Origin: an uncultured Methylococcaceae bacterium
GTDB taxonomy: Bacteria; Pseudomonadota; Gammaproteobacteria; Methylococcales; Methylomonadaceae
Reading direction: 5' to 3'
Assembly (NCBI GenBank): GCA_903903765.1
Contig: CAIVAH010000133.1
Location: 1-15,473 of the forward strand
Length of the DNA stretch: 15,473 nucleotides
A program made the position numbers and the translations under genes. How positions within the stretch are numbered: the stretch's first letter is position 1; the number at the start of each line of letters is the position of its first letter. Shown in pieces: positions 8,209 to 15,335 of this stretch. A model generated the notes under the pieces. The model was not told the DNA's origin, made no database searches, and saw only the letters and a list, made by a program, of their open reading frames with translations.

Positions 8209-10164
8209 TTAATCTTTAACAAATAAAGCATCAACAAATAATTCGGCGTTAAAATCTTGCAAATCATCAATACCCTCCCCTATGCCGATAAAACGGATAG
8301 GTGTACCTGTATGTTTAGCCAAAGCGAATATCACGCCACCTTTTGCTGTACCATCAAGTTTTGTTAACACCAAACCTGTTAAAGAAACTGCTTCGTTAAA
8401 TAATTTTGCTTGCGATAACGCATTCTGCCCTGTTCCCGCATCTAAAACCAAAAGCACTTCGTGTGGAGCCGATTCATCTAATTTACCCATTATTCTTTTG
8501 ATTTTCTTTAATTCTTCCATCAAATTGGACTTCGTATGTAAACGACCTGCTGTATCAGCAATTAAAACATCAATTCCTTTGGCTTTAGCTGATTGTAATC
8601 CATCATATATAACTGAAGCAGAGTCTGCACCTGTATGCTGTGCGACAACAGGAATATTATTTCTCTCGCCCCATACCTGAAGTTGCTCCACCGCAGCTGC
8701 TCTAAAGGTATCTCCTGCCGCAAGCATCAAGCTGTGACCTTGAGCTTGCAGCCGTTTAGCTAGCTTACCTATAGTAGTAGTCTTACCTGCTCCATTAACA
8801 CCTACCACCAAGATAACAAAGGGGGTATTTTGTTTAGGAATTTCTAGAGGCTGACTACATGGTTTAAGAATTCTATATAACTCTTGTTTTAAAGCCGAAG
8901 CCAAGGCCTCACTATCTTTAAGCTCATGTCGCTCAAGGTTGGTTGTCAAACGTCTAATAATCTCTGTCGTTGCATCAATACCGACATCAGCCATCAACAG
9001 ATTGGCTTCTATATCTTCAATTAGTTCCGCATTGAGATCTTTTTGACCCAAAGGCAAACCTGCCAAAAAGCCACCTAATCCTGTACGTGTTCTTTTTAAC
9101 TGAGCTTTAAGTCTTAGATATAAAGACTCTGGTAAGGGCTCTACATAGACTTCAGCAATATCAACTGTTAAATCCTCTTCTTTACCCTCTTCCGTTACTG
9201 CAATCTGTTCTATTGATTCACTGACGTGCTCTATTTCAGAAACAGATTCTCTACTGTAACCGCTATAAAAACCAATCGAAATCAATGGCAACATTAATAG
9301 AACTGCCAACGCATAATGAATCGTTCCCATCCATAGCGGCAAATGGAATTTAAGCGCAACAATTTCTAAACCAACCACACCAAACAATAAAATACCAAGC
9401 AATAATCCCGCTTTTTTAACTGACTTAGTTGAATTAGTTGATGTCGCTAAGAACATCAATGCACTAAGGACAATAAAAACGACTAAAGCATTTACTCGAT
9501 GCAACCAATTAATCGCAACTTGACCATCATAAGAAATAACACCATCGTACTGAGTTATCAAACCTCTAATTAGATCAAGTGCACTTGCAAAATCAGCTTG
9601 AGGTATCCATTGACCATTACATTGGGGAAAACCATTACAAGCCATCGCTCCATGATTTACAGTAACCCATATACCCAAAGTGATTTCAACTATTAATAAC
9701 AATACTGCAACTGGAATTAGAGCTTTTAAAAAACTATTTTCTGACTTTGTTTTTTCATTTAAGCTGGCAATTTGCGCATCCTGACCTGAGTGCAGTAATA
9801 AATAATAAAGTAGCCAAAATATTAATAAACCAGATATTAAGTGAAACGCGATAACTATTGGGTAACCAGTATATAAAAATGCAAAAAACGTTAGTGCTGC
9901 TTGTAACAAAATTATAAAGAACACTATGAAACTAGTAATAATTATTTTTAGTTTTAATGGTTTTTGTAACCAAGCGACTATGTTTATAGATAAAACCGTA
10001 AATCCCAAAGCCATAGTTAGGTATTTATGAGCTTCAGTTTTTATTACTTCAATCAAGTCATGATCAATAATACCAGCAGATATATCACCAATCCTAACAG
10101 GTAACCCCAATACCAAGATGATTGCTGTTAAAACAACACTGAACAATGTTAATTTTCTAAACAT
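8209..10164 (-). CDS. COX15/CtaA heme A synthase - FtsY (SRP receptor) fusion protein
   Basis: Two complete enzymes in one 651-residue frame. Residues 1-300 are a COX15/CtaA heme A synthase, which oxidises the C8 methyl of heme O to heme A for cytochrome oxidase. It has eight predicted membrane helices, the four heme-ligand histidines H46, H108, H222 and H283, E44, and the motif AC176NGFPQC182NGQW. An acidic linker (301-345) resembles the FtsY A domain. Residues 346-651 are the FtsY NG domain: the N-domain helix starting LYLRLKAQLKRT, G1 GVNGAGKTTT (455-464), DTFRAAA (485-491), DTAGR (537-541), TKLDG (601-605) and GIGEGIDDL (627-635). The frame has no ATG, GTG or TTG from codon 295 to 366; the nearest upstream internal ATG, codon 291, lies in the last membrane helix and has no good ribosome site. 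The gene starts ten bases after the SCO-like stop and is followed by ftsE after five. A free FtsY therefore appears to be lacking. An assembly error is the main alternative. Confidence 0.93.
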   Translation of the reverse strand: MFRKLTLFSVVLTAIILVLGLPVRIGDISAGIIDHDLIEVIKTEAHKYLTMALGFTVLSINIVAWLQKPLKLKIIITSFIVFFIILLQAALTFFAFLYTGYPIVIAFHLISGLLIFWLLYYLLLHSGQDAQIASLNEKTKSENSFLKALIPVAVLLLIVEITLGIWVTVNHGAMACNGFPQCNGQWIPQADFASALDLIRGLITQYDGVISYDGQVAINWLHRVNALVVFIVLSALMFLATSTNSTKSVKKAGLLLGILLFGVVGLEIVALKFHLPLWMGTIHYALAVLLMLPLISIGFYSGYSRESVSEIEHVSESIEQIAVTEEGKEEDLTVDIAEVYVEPLPESLYLRLKAQLKRTRTGLGGFLAGLPLGQKDLNAELIEDIEANLLMADVGIDATTEIIRRLTTNLERHELKDSEALASALKQELYRILKPCSQPLEIPKQNTPFVILVVGVNGAGKTTTIGKLAKRLQAQGHSLMLAAGDTFRAAAVEQLQVWGERNNIPVVAQHTGADSASVIYDGLQSAKAKGIDVLIADTAGRLHTKSNLMEELKKIKRIMGKLDESAPHEVLLVLDAGTGQNALSQAKLFNEAVSLTGLVLTKLDGTAKGGVIFALAKHTGTPIRFIGIGEGIDDLQDFNAELFVDALFVKD

Positions 10165-10174
10165 CTTTTACCCG

Positions 10175-10912
10175 CTAGCCAATTTGTGAAATTCTAAGTA
10201 AATGCATTAGATCGTCTTTTACCTTGTAGGTATCAAAGCCAGAATCGTATTGCATCATTAAGTTACCTAATGGATCAATTAAAAAAAGCATTCCATCTTG
10301 TAAAGGTTGCTTACTGATCGCTGATATTTTATTTAATACTTCCTCACTCAATTTGATTCTTATTAAATCAGAATTAAGTGCCATTTCTTTATTCTCATTT
10401 TCAATTAGTTTATTGATCAACCCAGAATCGAGCTTATTTTCTTGGTGCAATAAACGCCTATATTGATCATGACTTTCTTTGTCTTCAATACGATTTAAAC
10501 GCCATAATAGCGTATCTTTTAACCACCACTCCGAGGCAACATCTTCATTTGGACTTTTATATATAATGGCTATGCGTCTAGTGCGAGGTAACTCTTTATT
10601 CAGCATCAATCTTAATTGTTTAGTCTTTAATAAAGACTCGATACAAACCTCATTACAGCTATCATTTGGAATCACATTAGCTATCAACCAATGCCCCTGT
10701 ATTTCTTTGATATTATTTACCGAAAAAGTATCAAACCCACTAATATCTTGTTGAGCTATAGTAATAGGAGGGATAACGAGTTGACCTCTATTTGTTGTGC
10801 CATTAACTAAATTTGGATGTTCTTTTAATCCCCAAGCGATTAAAAACGGAATAATAGTCATTGAAAAAATAGAGACTATTAAAATTTGATTTTTCTTCTG
10901 TTGTTCATTCAT
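10175..10912 (-). CDS. SCO-like membrane-anchored protein of the cytochrome oxidase cluster
   Basis: A 245-residue protein with one N-terminal membrane anchor (about 10-28) and a periplasmic region. The segment GHWLIANVIPNDSCNEVC holds a C86-x3-C90 pair placed like the CxxxC of SCO copper chaperones, and FLIDPLGNLMMQY (210-222) matches the late strand of a thioredoxin-like fold. The third SCO copper ligand, a histidine before the last strands, is not apparent, so copper binding may differ or be replaced by thiol-disulfide activity. Proteins of this kind commonly sit between SURF1 and COX15 in gammaproteobacterial oxidase clusters and are usually annotated as hypothetical. The start overlaps the end of SURF1 by eight bases, indicating coupling. 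A role in assembling CuA or CuB is inferred from context only. Confidence 0.8.
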   Translation of the reverse strand: MNEQQKKNQILIVSIFSMTIIPFLIAWGLKEHPNLVNGTTNRGQLVIPPITIAQQDISGFDTFSVNNIKEIQGHWLIANVIPNDSCNEVCIESLLKTKQLRLMLNKELPRTRRIAIIYKSPNEDVASEWWLKDTLLWRLNRIEDKESHDQYRRLLHQENKLDSGLINKLIENENKEMALNSDLIRIKLSEEVLNKISAISKQPLQDGMLFLIDPLGNLMMQYDSGFDTYKVKDDLMHLLRISQIG

Positions 10913-11621
10913 TTTTATTATTCTTTTTACTATACCAAAAAAACAACACTGTTAAAGTTAGAGCTAAGGCAAACCACTGAATAGCATAAGCTAAATGCTG
11001 TTCAGGCAACATAATTGCACTGAGTTGCCAGTCGCGTTTATAACCTTCGGATGATTCCTTATCTAATTCGACTTGAAAATTAAAAAGATCATAACCCAAT
11101 ATTTTAGCCAAAACTTGATTATCAACTACTTGCACTACAGCGGGCCAAGTTAAACTAGGTATTTCTGAACCAGACAATTTAATTCCAACACTTGGAAAAC
11201 TATTTATTCTCCCAGTAATCTCTTCAGGATTAGTCTGTAGACTCAAATCAGGCAAGATATTTCTATTTACATTAAGAGGAACCCACCCCCTATTGACTAA
11301 TACTGACCGTGAACCATCTAATAAGATAAAAGGTGTCAAAACAAGGAAACCTACTTTACCGGCGTTTATTTGATTATCAATCAAAAACTGATGGGTTTCA
11401 TCATAACGCCCTTTGATAATTACTTTTTTATATCTCAATAACTCACTGTCGTCTATAGTATTATTGGACAAATGCAAAACTTCAGAACTTGCGATACCTG
11501 CTTGTCGCTGTTCTAACAATTCTTTTTTTTGTGTCGCACGATCTAATTGCCATAAGCCTAAGCTAATTAACAACGCTAATGCACATAAATAAACGATCGT
11601 AGGTGTTTTTTTAAAATTCAT
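10905..11621 (-). CDS. SURF1-family cytochrome oxidase assembly protein
   Basis: Assembly factor of aa3-type oxidases; bacterial SURF1 proteins bind heme a and help insert it into subunit I. The protein has 238 residues with two membrane helices (about 7-24 and 212-231) around a periplasmic domain, the family topology. Visible motifs are LGLWQLDRA (21-29), IDNQINAGKVGFLVLTPF (81-98), RGWVP (111-115) and HLAYAIQWFALA (209-220). It is the first gene of a minus-strand run that continues through the SCO-like protein and the COX15-FtsY fusion into ftsE and ftsX. The ATG is the only usable one, since two ATGs just upstream hit stops at once; its ribosome site is weak. It is divergent from the DUF2909 gene. 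Confidence 0.93.
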   Translation of the reverse strand: MNFKKTPTIVYLCALALLISLGLWQLDRATQKKELLEQRQAGIASSEVLHLSNNTIDDSELLRYKKVIIKGRYDETHQFLIDNQINAGKVGFLVLTPFILLDGSRSVLVNRGWVPLNVNRNILPDLSLQTNPEEITGRINSFPSVGIKLSGSEIPSLTWPAVVQVVDNQVLAKILGYDLFNFQVELDKESSEGYKRDWQLSAIMLPEQHLAYAIQWFALALTLTVLFFWYSKKNNKNE

Positions 11622-11675
11622 TTACATACCATTTTATAAAGAATAATGTTTTATTTTAAATTATTGGCACAATTT

Positions 11676-11696
11676 CGAAAATAAACGAAAATAAAC
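11676..11696. repeat. Short tandem repeat in the SURF1/DUF2909 intergenic region
   Basis: The ten-base unit CGAAAATAAA occurs twice in direct succession, followed by the first base of a third copy. It lies in the 106-base gap between the divergent SURF1 and DUF2909 starts, where both promoters must be. It could be a regulator site or chance in AT-rich DNA. Confidence 0.6.
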
Positions 11697-11727
11697 AACA
11701 ACCATCAATCATTAATTCAACTCTACC

Positions 11728-11988
11728 ATGATTCTTCAAAGTATCGTACTTATCACCTTTATTATAATAATTATAACTTTAGGTTCGGCTTTATATCACT
11801 TAATAAAACATAAATCAGAAGAACAATCACAAAAAACTCTTAAATCATTAACCTTTCGAATTTCGCTTTCATTGATTTTATTTGTATTTATTTTTATTGC
11901 TTTTGCAACTGGCCTCATTAAACCTCATGGCATAGGTTTAAAAATGCACAACGCACATACCGCCGATATTGAACAAAATAAACATTAA
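11728..11988 (+). CDS. DUF2909 twin-transmembrane protein
   Basis: An 86-residue protein with two hydrophobic helices (about 2-25 and 45-65) separated by a charged loop (HLIKHKSEEQSQKTLK) and a polar tail. This fits the small DUF2909 family, which is regularly encoded inside gammaproteobacterial aa3 oxidase clusters, between subunit III and SURF1. Its biochemical role is not known to me; a part in oxidase assembly is inferred from position. It is the only gene on the plus strand in the cluster, divergent from SURF1 and convergent with coxC. No Shine-Dalgarno sequence is visible before the ATG. Confidence 0.85.
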   Translation: MILQSIVLITFIIIIITLGSALYHLIKHKSEEQSQKTLKSLTFRISLSLILFVFIFIAFATGLIKPHGIGLKMHNAHTADIEQNKH

Positions 11989-11999
11989 AAAGTGCTGAC

Positions 12000-12034
12000 A
12001 AAAAAAAAGCGCCGCCCAAAATAGGCAGCGCTTT
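12000..12034 (-). terminator. Intrinsic terminator at the end of coxC
   Basis: AAAGCGC (12006-12012) pairs with GCGCTTT (12028-12034). Inside this there is one C/A mismatch, then three more G-C pairs and a seven-base loop. On the minus strand the hairpin is followed by nine T (complement of the A-run 12000-12008), the signature of an intrinsic terminator for the coxBA-cox11-coxC transcript. It lies 20 bases after the coxC stop. The plus-strand T-run is short (three), so termination of the DUF2909 transcript here would be weaker. Confidence 0.88.
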
Positions 12035-12053
12035 CTAAAGCAAGAAATAGTTA

Positions 12054-12905
12054 TTACATTAAATATACGAAAATAAATAACCCTAACCAAACTACGTCAA
12101 CAAAATGCCAATACCAAGCAGCTGCCTCAAATGCAAAATGGTTCTCTGGTGAGAAGTGACCTTTAGTACTACGGAATAACACCACACTTAATATTATTGC
12201 TCCGACACAGACATGGAAGCCATGGAAACCTGTTAGCATAAAGAAAGTCGAACCATAAACACCCGACCCTAATGTCAAGCCCATTTCTGTATAAGCTTCA
12301 TGATACTCAATCGCTTGAAAACATACAAACAAGAAGCCTAATGCTACCGTTGCAATTAAACCTTTAATCAATTGATCACGGTTTTTTGCCAATAAGCCAT
12401 GATGAGCCCAAGTACAAGTCACACCACTTGTTAATAAAAGCAAAGTGTTTAAGAATGGTAAACCCCATGCACCCATAGGTTCAAAATCACCACCTACTTT
12501 ACCTGGCCCATTCGTGGGCCATGTTGCATCAAAAGCAGGCCATAAAAGTTCTTTAGTTGCACCTTCACCTAACCAGGGTACCGATAAATTTCTTGTGTAC
12601 CAAAGAGTGCCAAAAAACACTGCGAAGAAAACTATTTCTGAAAAGATGAACCACATCATGCCATGTCTATATGAAATACCCACCTCATGATTATACATGC
12701 CCGATTCACTTTCTTTTGCTTGCAAGCTGAACCAACCTACCAACATAGTGATAAAAGTCAATAAACCAACTATCATCATCGGCTGTCCAACTGAAGAACC
12801 GTTTAAGTAGTTAGCAAATCCAGCGAGCATAATCATCAACCCAACCGTTCCAACAACGGGCCAAGTCGCCTTATGCGGTATGTAATACGTGCTATTTGTA
12901 GACAT
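12054..12905 (-). CDS. coxC: Cytochrome c oxidase subunit III
   Basis: Core membrane subunit of the aa3 oxidase; it binds subunit I and supports proton uptake and turnover stability. At 283 residues it has seven membrane helices, including an N-terminal pair. Conserved pieces are the SE90IVFFAVFF helix with its buried glutamate, TLLLLTSGVTCTWAHHGLL (154-172), LTGFHGFHVCVG (224-235) and the C-terminal WYWHFVDVVWL (264-274). The ATG is supported by AGGGGAA just upstream. It follows cox11 after 26 bases and is the last gene before the terminator at 12000-12034. The call is secure. Confidence 0.97.
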   Translation of the reverse strand: MSTNSTYYIPHKATWPVVGTVGLMIMLAGFANYLNGSSVGQPMMIVGLLTFITMLVGWFSLQAKESESGMYNHEVGISYRHGMMWFIFSEIVFFAVFFGTLWYTRNLSVPWLGEGATKELLWPAFDATWPTNGPGKVGGDFEPMGAWGLPFLNTLLLLTSGVTCTWAHHGLLAKNRDQLIKGLIATVALGFLFVCFQAIEYHEAYTEMGLTLGSGVYGSTFFMLTGFHGFHVCVGAIILSVVLFRSTKGHFSPENHFAFEAAAWYWHFVDVVWLGLFIFVYLM

Positions 12906-12931
12906 TAGATTCCCCTATTTTAATTATTTAT

Positions 12932-13471
12932 TTACCTTTCAGTATTATCGAAAAATGTGTATGACAGCGTAATAGTTTTATATTGCTCAGGTATTTCTGG
13001 GTTAATAACAAAACGCATCGGCATTTTTTTAGTTTCCCTTGGTTTAAAGGTTTGCTCTGAGAAACAAAAACACTCTATTTTTTCAAAATATTTACTTATT
13101 AAAGCCGGCGAAAAACTAGCGATAGCTCTAGATTTCATTTCTTTATTTGTTTTATTTTCAGCATAAAAGTTAACCGTATGGTATTCACCTGGGTGCACTA
13201 TTATTTGTTTCTTTTCAGCGTAAAATTCCATAGGAGTCGACTCGTTTAATACAGTCAGAAACTCCACAGTTATCTCTCTATTAACATCGACTTTATGAGC
13301 GGATTCAGATACTTTCTTAATATCATCTGGCCTATCACGCTCTATCCATTTCCATTCACATAACACATCGTAAATAGGCACTAAAGCATATCCAAAACCA
13401 AACATAGCTACTGCCACCAATAATAGGGTTCTCGCCAGTTTAAGGTTTTTTCTACTAATAGAATCTGTCAT
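12932..13471 (-). CDS. ctaG: Cytochrome c oxidase assembly protein Cox11/CtaG (CuB insertion)
   Basis: Copper chaperone that delivers Cu(I) to the CuB site of subunit I. It has 179 residues with an N-terminal cytoplasmic tail, one membrane helix (about 12-34) and a periplasmic immunoglobulin-like domain. Copper ligands are visible as IEC134FC136F, the CFCF motif, with a further cysteine C38 just after the membrane helix. The conserved segments YALVPIYDVLCE (28-39) and MPMRFVINPEIP (150-161) confirm the family. The ATG overlaps the stop of the upstream 31-aa microprotein by one base (TAATG), so its translation is probably coupled to that gene. Confidence 0.96.
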   Translation of the reverse strand: MTDSISRKNLKLARTLLLVAVAMFGFGYALVPIYDVLCEWKWIERDRPDDIKKVSESAHKVDVNREITVEFLTVLNESTPMEFYAEKKQIIVHPGEYHTVNFYAENKTNKEMKSRAIASFSPALISKYFEKIECFCFSEQTFKPRETKKMPMRFVINPEIPEQYKTITLSYTFFDNTER

Positions 13472-13566
13472 TAAGATACGGCTTGAGCAACTGCGAATAA
13501 ATAGAAAATTAAGGTAATAGCCCCTAAAATAACCGCCGTTAAAATATTCTTATTTTTTACTGTCAT
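13471..13566 (-). CDS. 31-aa membrane microprotein, likely cytochrome oxidase small assembly protein
   Basis: A short gene missed by ordinary length cut-offs. It encodes 31 residues: a basic head MTVKNKN followed by a single membrane helix (about residues 8-28) ending FAVAQAVS. The stop overlaps the cox11 start by one base as TAATG, the usual sign of translational coupling. Small one-helix proteins lie between subunit I and Cox11 in many proteobacterial oxidase operons and are annotated as cytochrome oxidase small assembly proteins; position, size and topology fit. No clear ribosome site is seen upstream of the ATG, which lowers the confidence. The molecular role is unknown. Confidence 0.7.
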   Translation of the reverse strand: MTVKNKNILTAVILGAITLIFYLFAVAQAVS

Positions 13567-13582
13567 GTTTATATATAAAGTT

Positions 13583-13619
13583 ATGTAGCGTAGTCATCGT
13601 TAACAAAACTACGCTACAT
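13583..13619. other. 12-bp perfect inverted repeat between coxA and the microprotein gene
   Basis: ATGTAGCGTAGT (13583-13594) and ACTACGCTACAT (13608-13619) are exact inverse complements around a 13-base loop. The hairpin lies 15 bases after the coxA stop on the minus strand. No T-run follows in that direction (the next bases are AACTTTATATATAAAC), so it is not a standard terminator. It more likely protects or punctuates the 3' end of coxA mRNA, giving more subunit I than assembly factor, or is a partial terminator. Confidence 0.8.
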
Positions 13620-13633
13620 TAGACTTACAAAGC

Positions 13634-15280
13634 TTAGTGTGAATCAAGCACGTGTTCAGTAGGCACAGTTAAAGGAGGTGTCGTCCAAGTATGATATGGA
13701 ACAGGTGAAGGCAATGTCCACTCTAAACCATGCTTACCTGCATCTTCCCATACTTCATCAGAAACCTTCTCACCAGTACCACCTCTGATAGTATCAATAA
13801 CTATGTAAAGGAAAAGTAATTGACTAGCTCCAAAAATAAAACCACCCACACTAGAAATCATATTCCAATCAGCAAATTGCACAGCATAATCTGGAATACG
13901 TCTTGGCATACCTGCCAAACCTAAAAAGTGTTGTGGGAAAAATAATATATTGACAGAAATAACTGACAACCAAAAATGTAATTGGCCAATTTTTTCGTTA
14001 TACATATGACCAGTCCATTTTGGTAACCAAAAATAACCTGCAGCCATCAATATGAATATTGATGCAGGTACTAAGGTGTAATGGAAATGTGCCACAATAA
14101 AATAGGTATCATGATATTGAAAGTCTGATGGTGCAATAGACATCATCAGACCAGTAAAGCCACCCAAGGTAAATAAGACTACAAATGAAATTGAAAATAA
14201 CATTGGCGTTTCAAATGTCATTGCACCTTTCCACATTGTAGCAGTCCAGTTAAATACTTTTACACCCGTCGGAACAGCAATAATCATGGTTGCGTACATA
14301 AAGTACAACTCACCCGCAATTGGCATACCCACAGTAAACATGTGATGCGCCCATACGATAAATGACAAAAATGCAATAGATGCAGTTGCCCACACCATAG
14401 ATGCATAACCGAACAATGGCTTACGTGCAAACACAGGAATGATTGTAGAAGCTACGCCAAAAGTAGGCAAAATCATAATATATACTTCTGGATGACCGAA
14501 GAACCAGAAGATATGCTCATACAATACTGGATCACCGCCACCCGCAGCATTAAAGAAGCTGGTATGGAAAAACTTATCAGTTAATAACATAGTCACTGCA
14601 CCAGCAAATACCGGCATAACAGCAATTAATAAAAACGCAGTAATCAACCAAGTCCATACAAACAAAGGCATATCCATCAACTTCATAGCGGGGGCACGCA
14701 TATTGAATATGGTCGCGATAATATTAATAGCGCCCATAATTGATGAAATACCTAACAAATGCACAGAGAAAATAGCAAAAGGCAGTGCTTTTCCAACAGT
14801 AATCGGTTGCAATACTAAAGGTGGATATAAAGTCCAACCGCCATTAGGTGCGCCACCTTCCATGAATAATGTACTGGCTAATAACAACACACCAGCAACC
14901 AACATCCAAAAACTCATATTGTTCATACGAGGTAATGCCATATCAGTAGCACCAATCATCAATGGAATTTGCCAGTTGGCTAAACCAACAAACGCTGGCA
15001 TAACTGCACCAAACACCATGACTAAAGCATGCATAGTAGTCATTGAGTTGAAAAATGCAGGATCTACAAACTGCAAACCTGGCTCGAATAATTCAGCTCG
15101 AATTACCATAGCCATTGAGCCACCCACAAAAAACATGGTTAAAGCGAATAATAAATACAAAGTACCAATGTCTTTATGATTGGTAGTAATAACCCATCTC
15201 AACAATCCTTTATCGGGACCGTGATCGTGGTGATCATCAGCATGGTGATCATGATCATGTTCATCTACAACAGCAGACAT
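13634..15280 (-). CDS. coxA: Cytochrome c oxidase subunit I (aa3 type)
   Basis: Catalytic subunit of the terminal oxidase: it reduces O2 to water at the heme a3-CuB centre and pumps protons across the inner membrane. It has 548 residues and 12 membrane helices. Ligands and channels are all present: H84 and H400 for heme a, H398 for heme a3, H263, H312 and H313 for CuB, the cross-linked Y267, E265 in GHPEVYI (type A1), D113 with N120/N121 of the D channel, and K341 with T338 of the K channel. The N-terminus is unusual in carrying a stretch rich in His and Asp (residues 7-20, seven His). The ATG is supported by AGAGG about nine bases upstream. It lies between coxB and the microprotein/cox11/coxC group. 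Confidence 0.98.
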   Translation of the reverse strand: MSAVVDEHDHDHHADDHHDHGPDKGLLRWVITTNHKDIGTLYLLFALTMFFVGGSMAMVIRAELFEPGLQFVDPAFFNSMTTMHALVMVFGAVMPAFVGLANWQIPLMIGATDMALPRMNNMSFWMLVAGVLLLASTLFMEGGAPNGGWTLYPPLVLQPITVGKALPFAIFSVHLLGISSIMGAINIIATIFNMRAPAMKLMDMPLFVWTWLITAFLLIAVMPVFAGAVTMLLTDKFFHTSFFNAAGGGDPVLYEHIFWFFGHPEVYIMILPTFGVASTIIPVFARKPLFGYASMVWATASIAFLSFIVWAHHMFTVGMPIAGELYFMYATMIIAVPTGVKVFNWTATMWKGAMTFETPMLFSISFVVLFTLGGFTGLMMSIAPSDFQYHDTYFIVAHFHYTLVPASIFILMAAGYFWLPKWTGHMYNEKIGQLHFWLSVISVNILFFPQHFLGLAGMPRRIPDYAVQFADWNMISSVGGFIFGASQLLFLYIVIDTIRGGTGEKVSDEVWEDAGKHGLEWTLPSPVPYHTWTTPPLTVPTEHVLDSH

Positions 15281-15335
15281 AATTTATACCTCTAAAATTA
15301 ATAAAAAAGAGTAAGTTGATAGTAGCATCTGAGAA

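Noticed and set aside
8282..8680. 132-residue frame opposite the FtsY GTPase domain
   Set aside because: It is antisense of the G-motif region and shows no independent coding signs.
14703..15179. 158-residue open frame opposite coxA
   Set aside because: It is a shadow of a highly conserved gene, has no family features, and its composition follows the antisense of CoxA.
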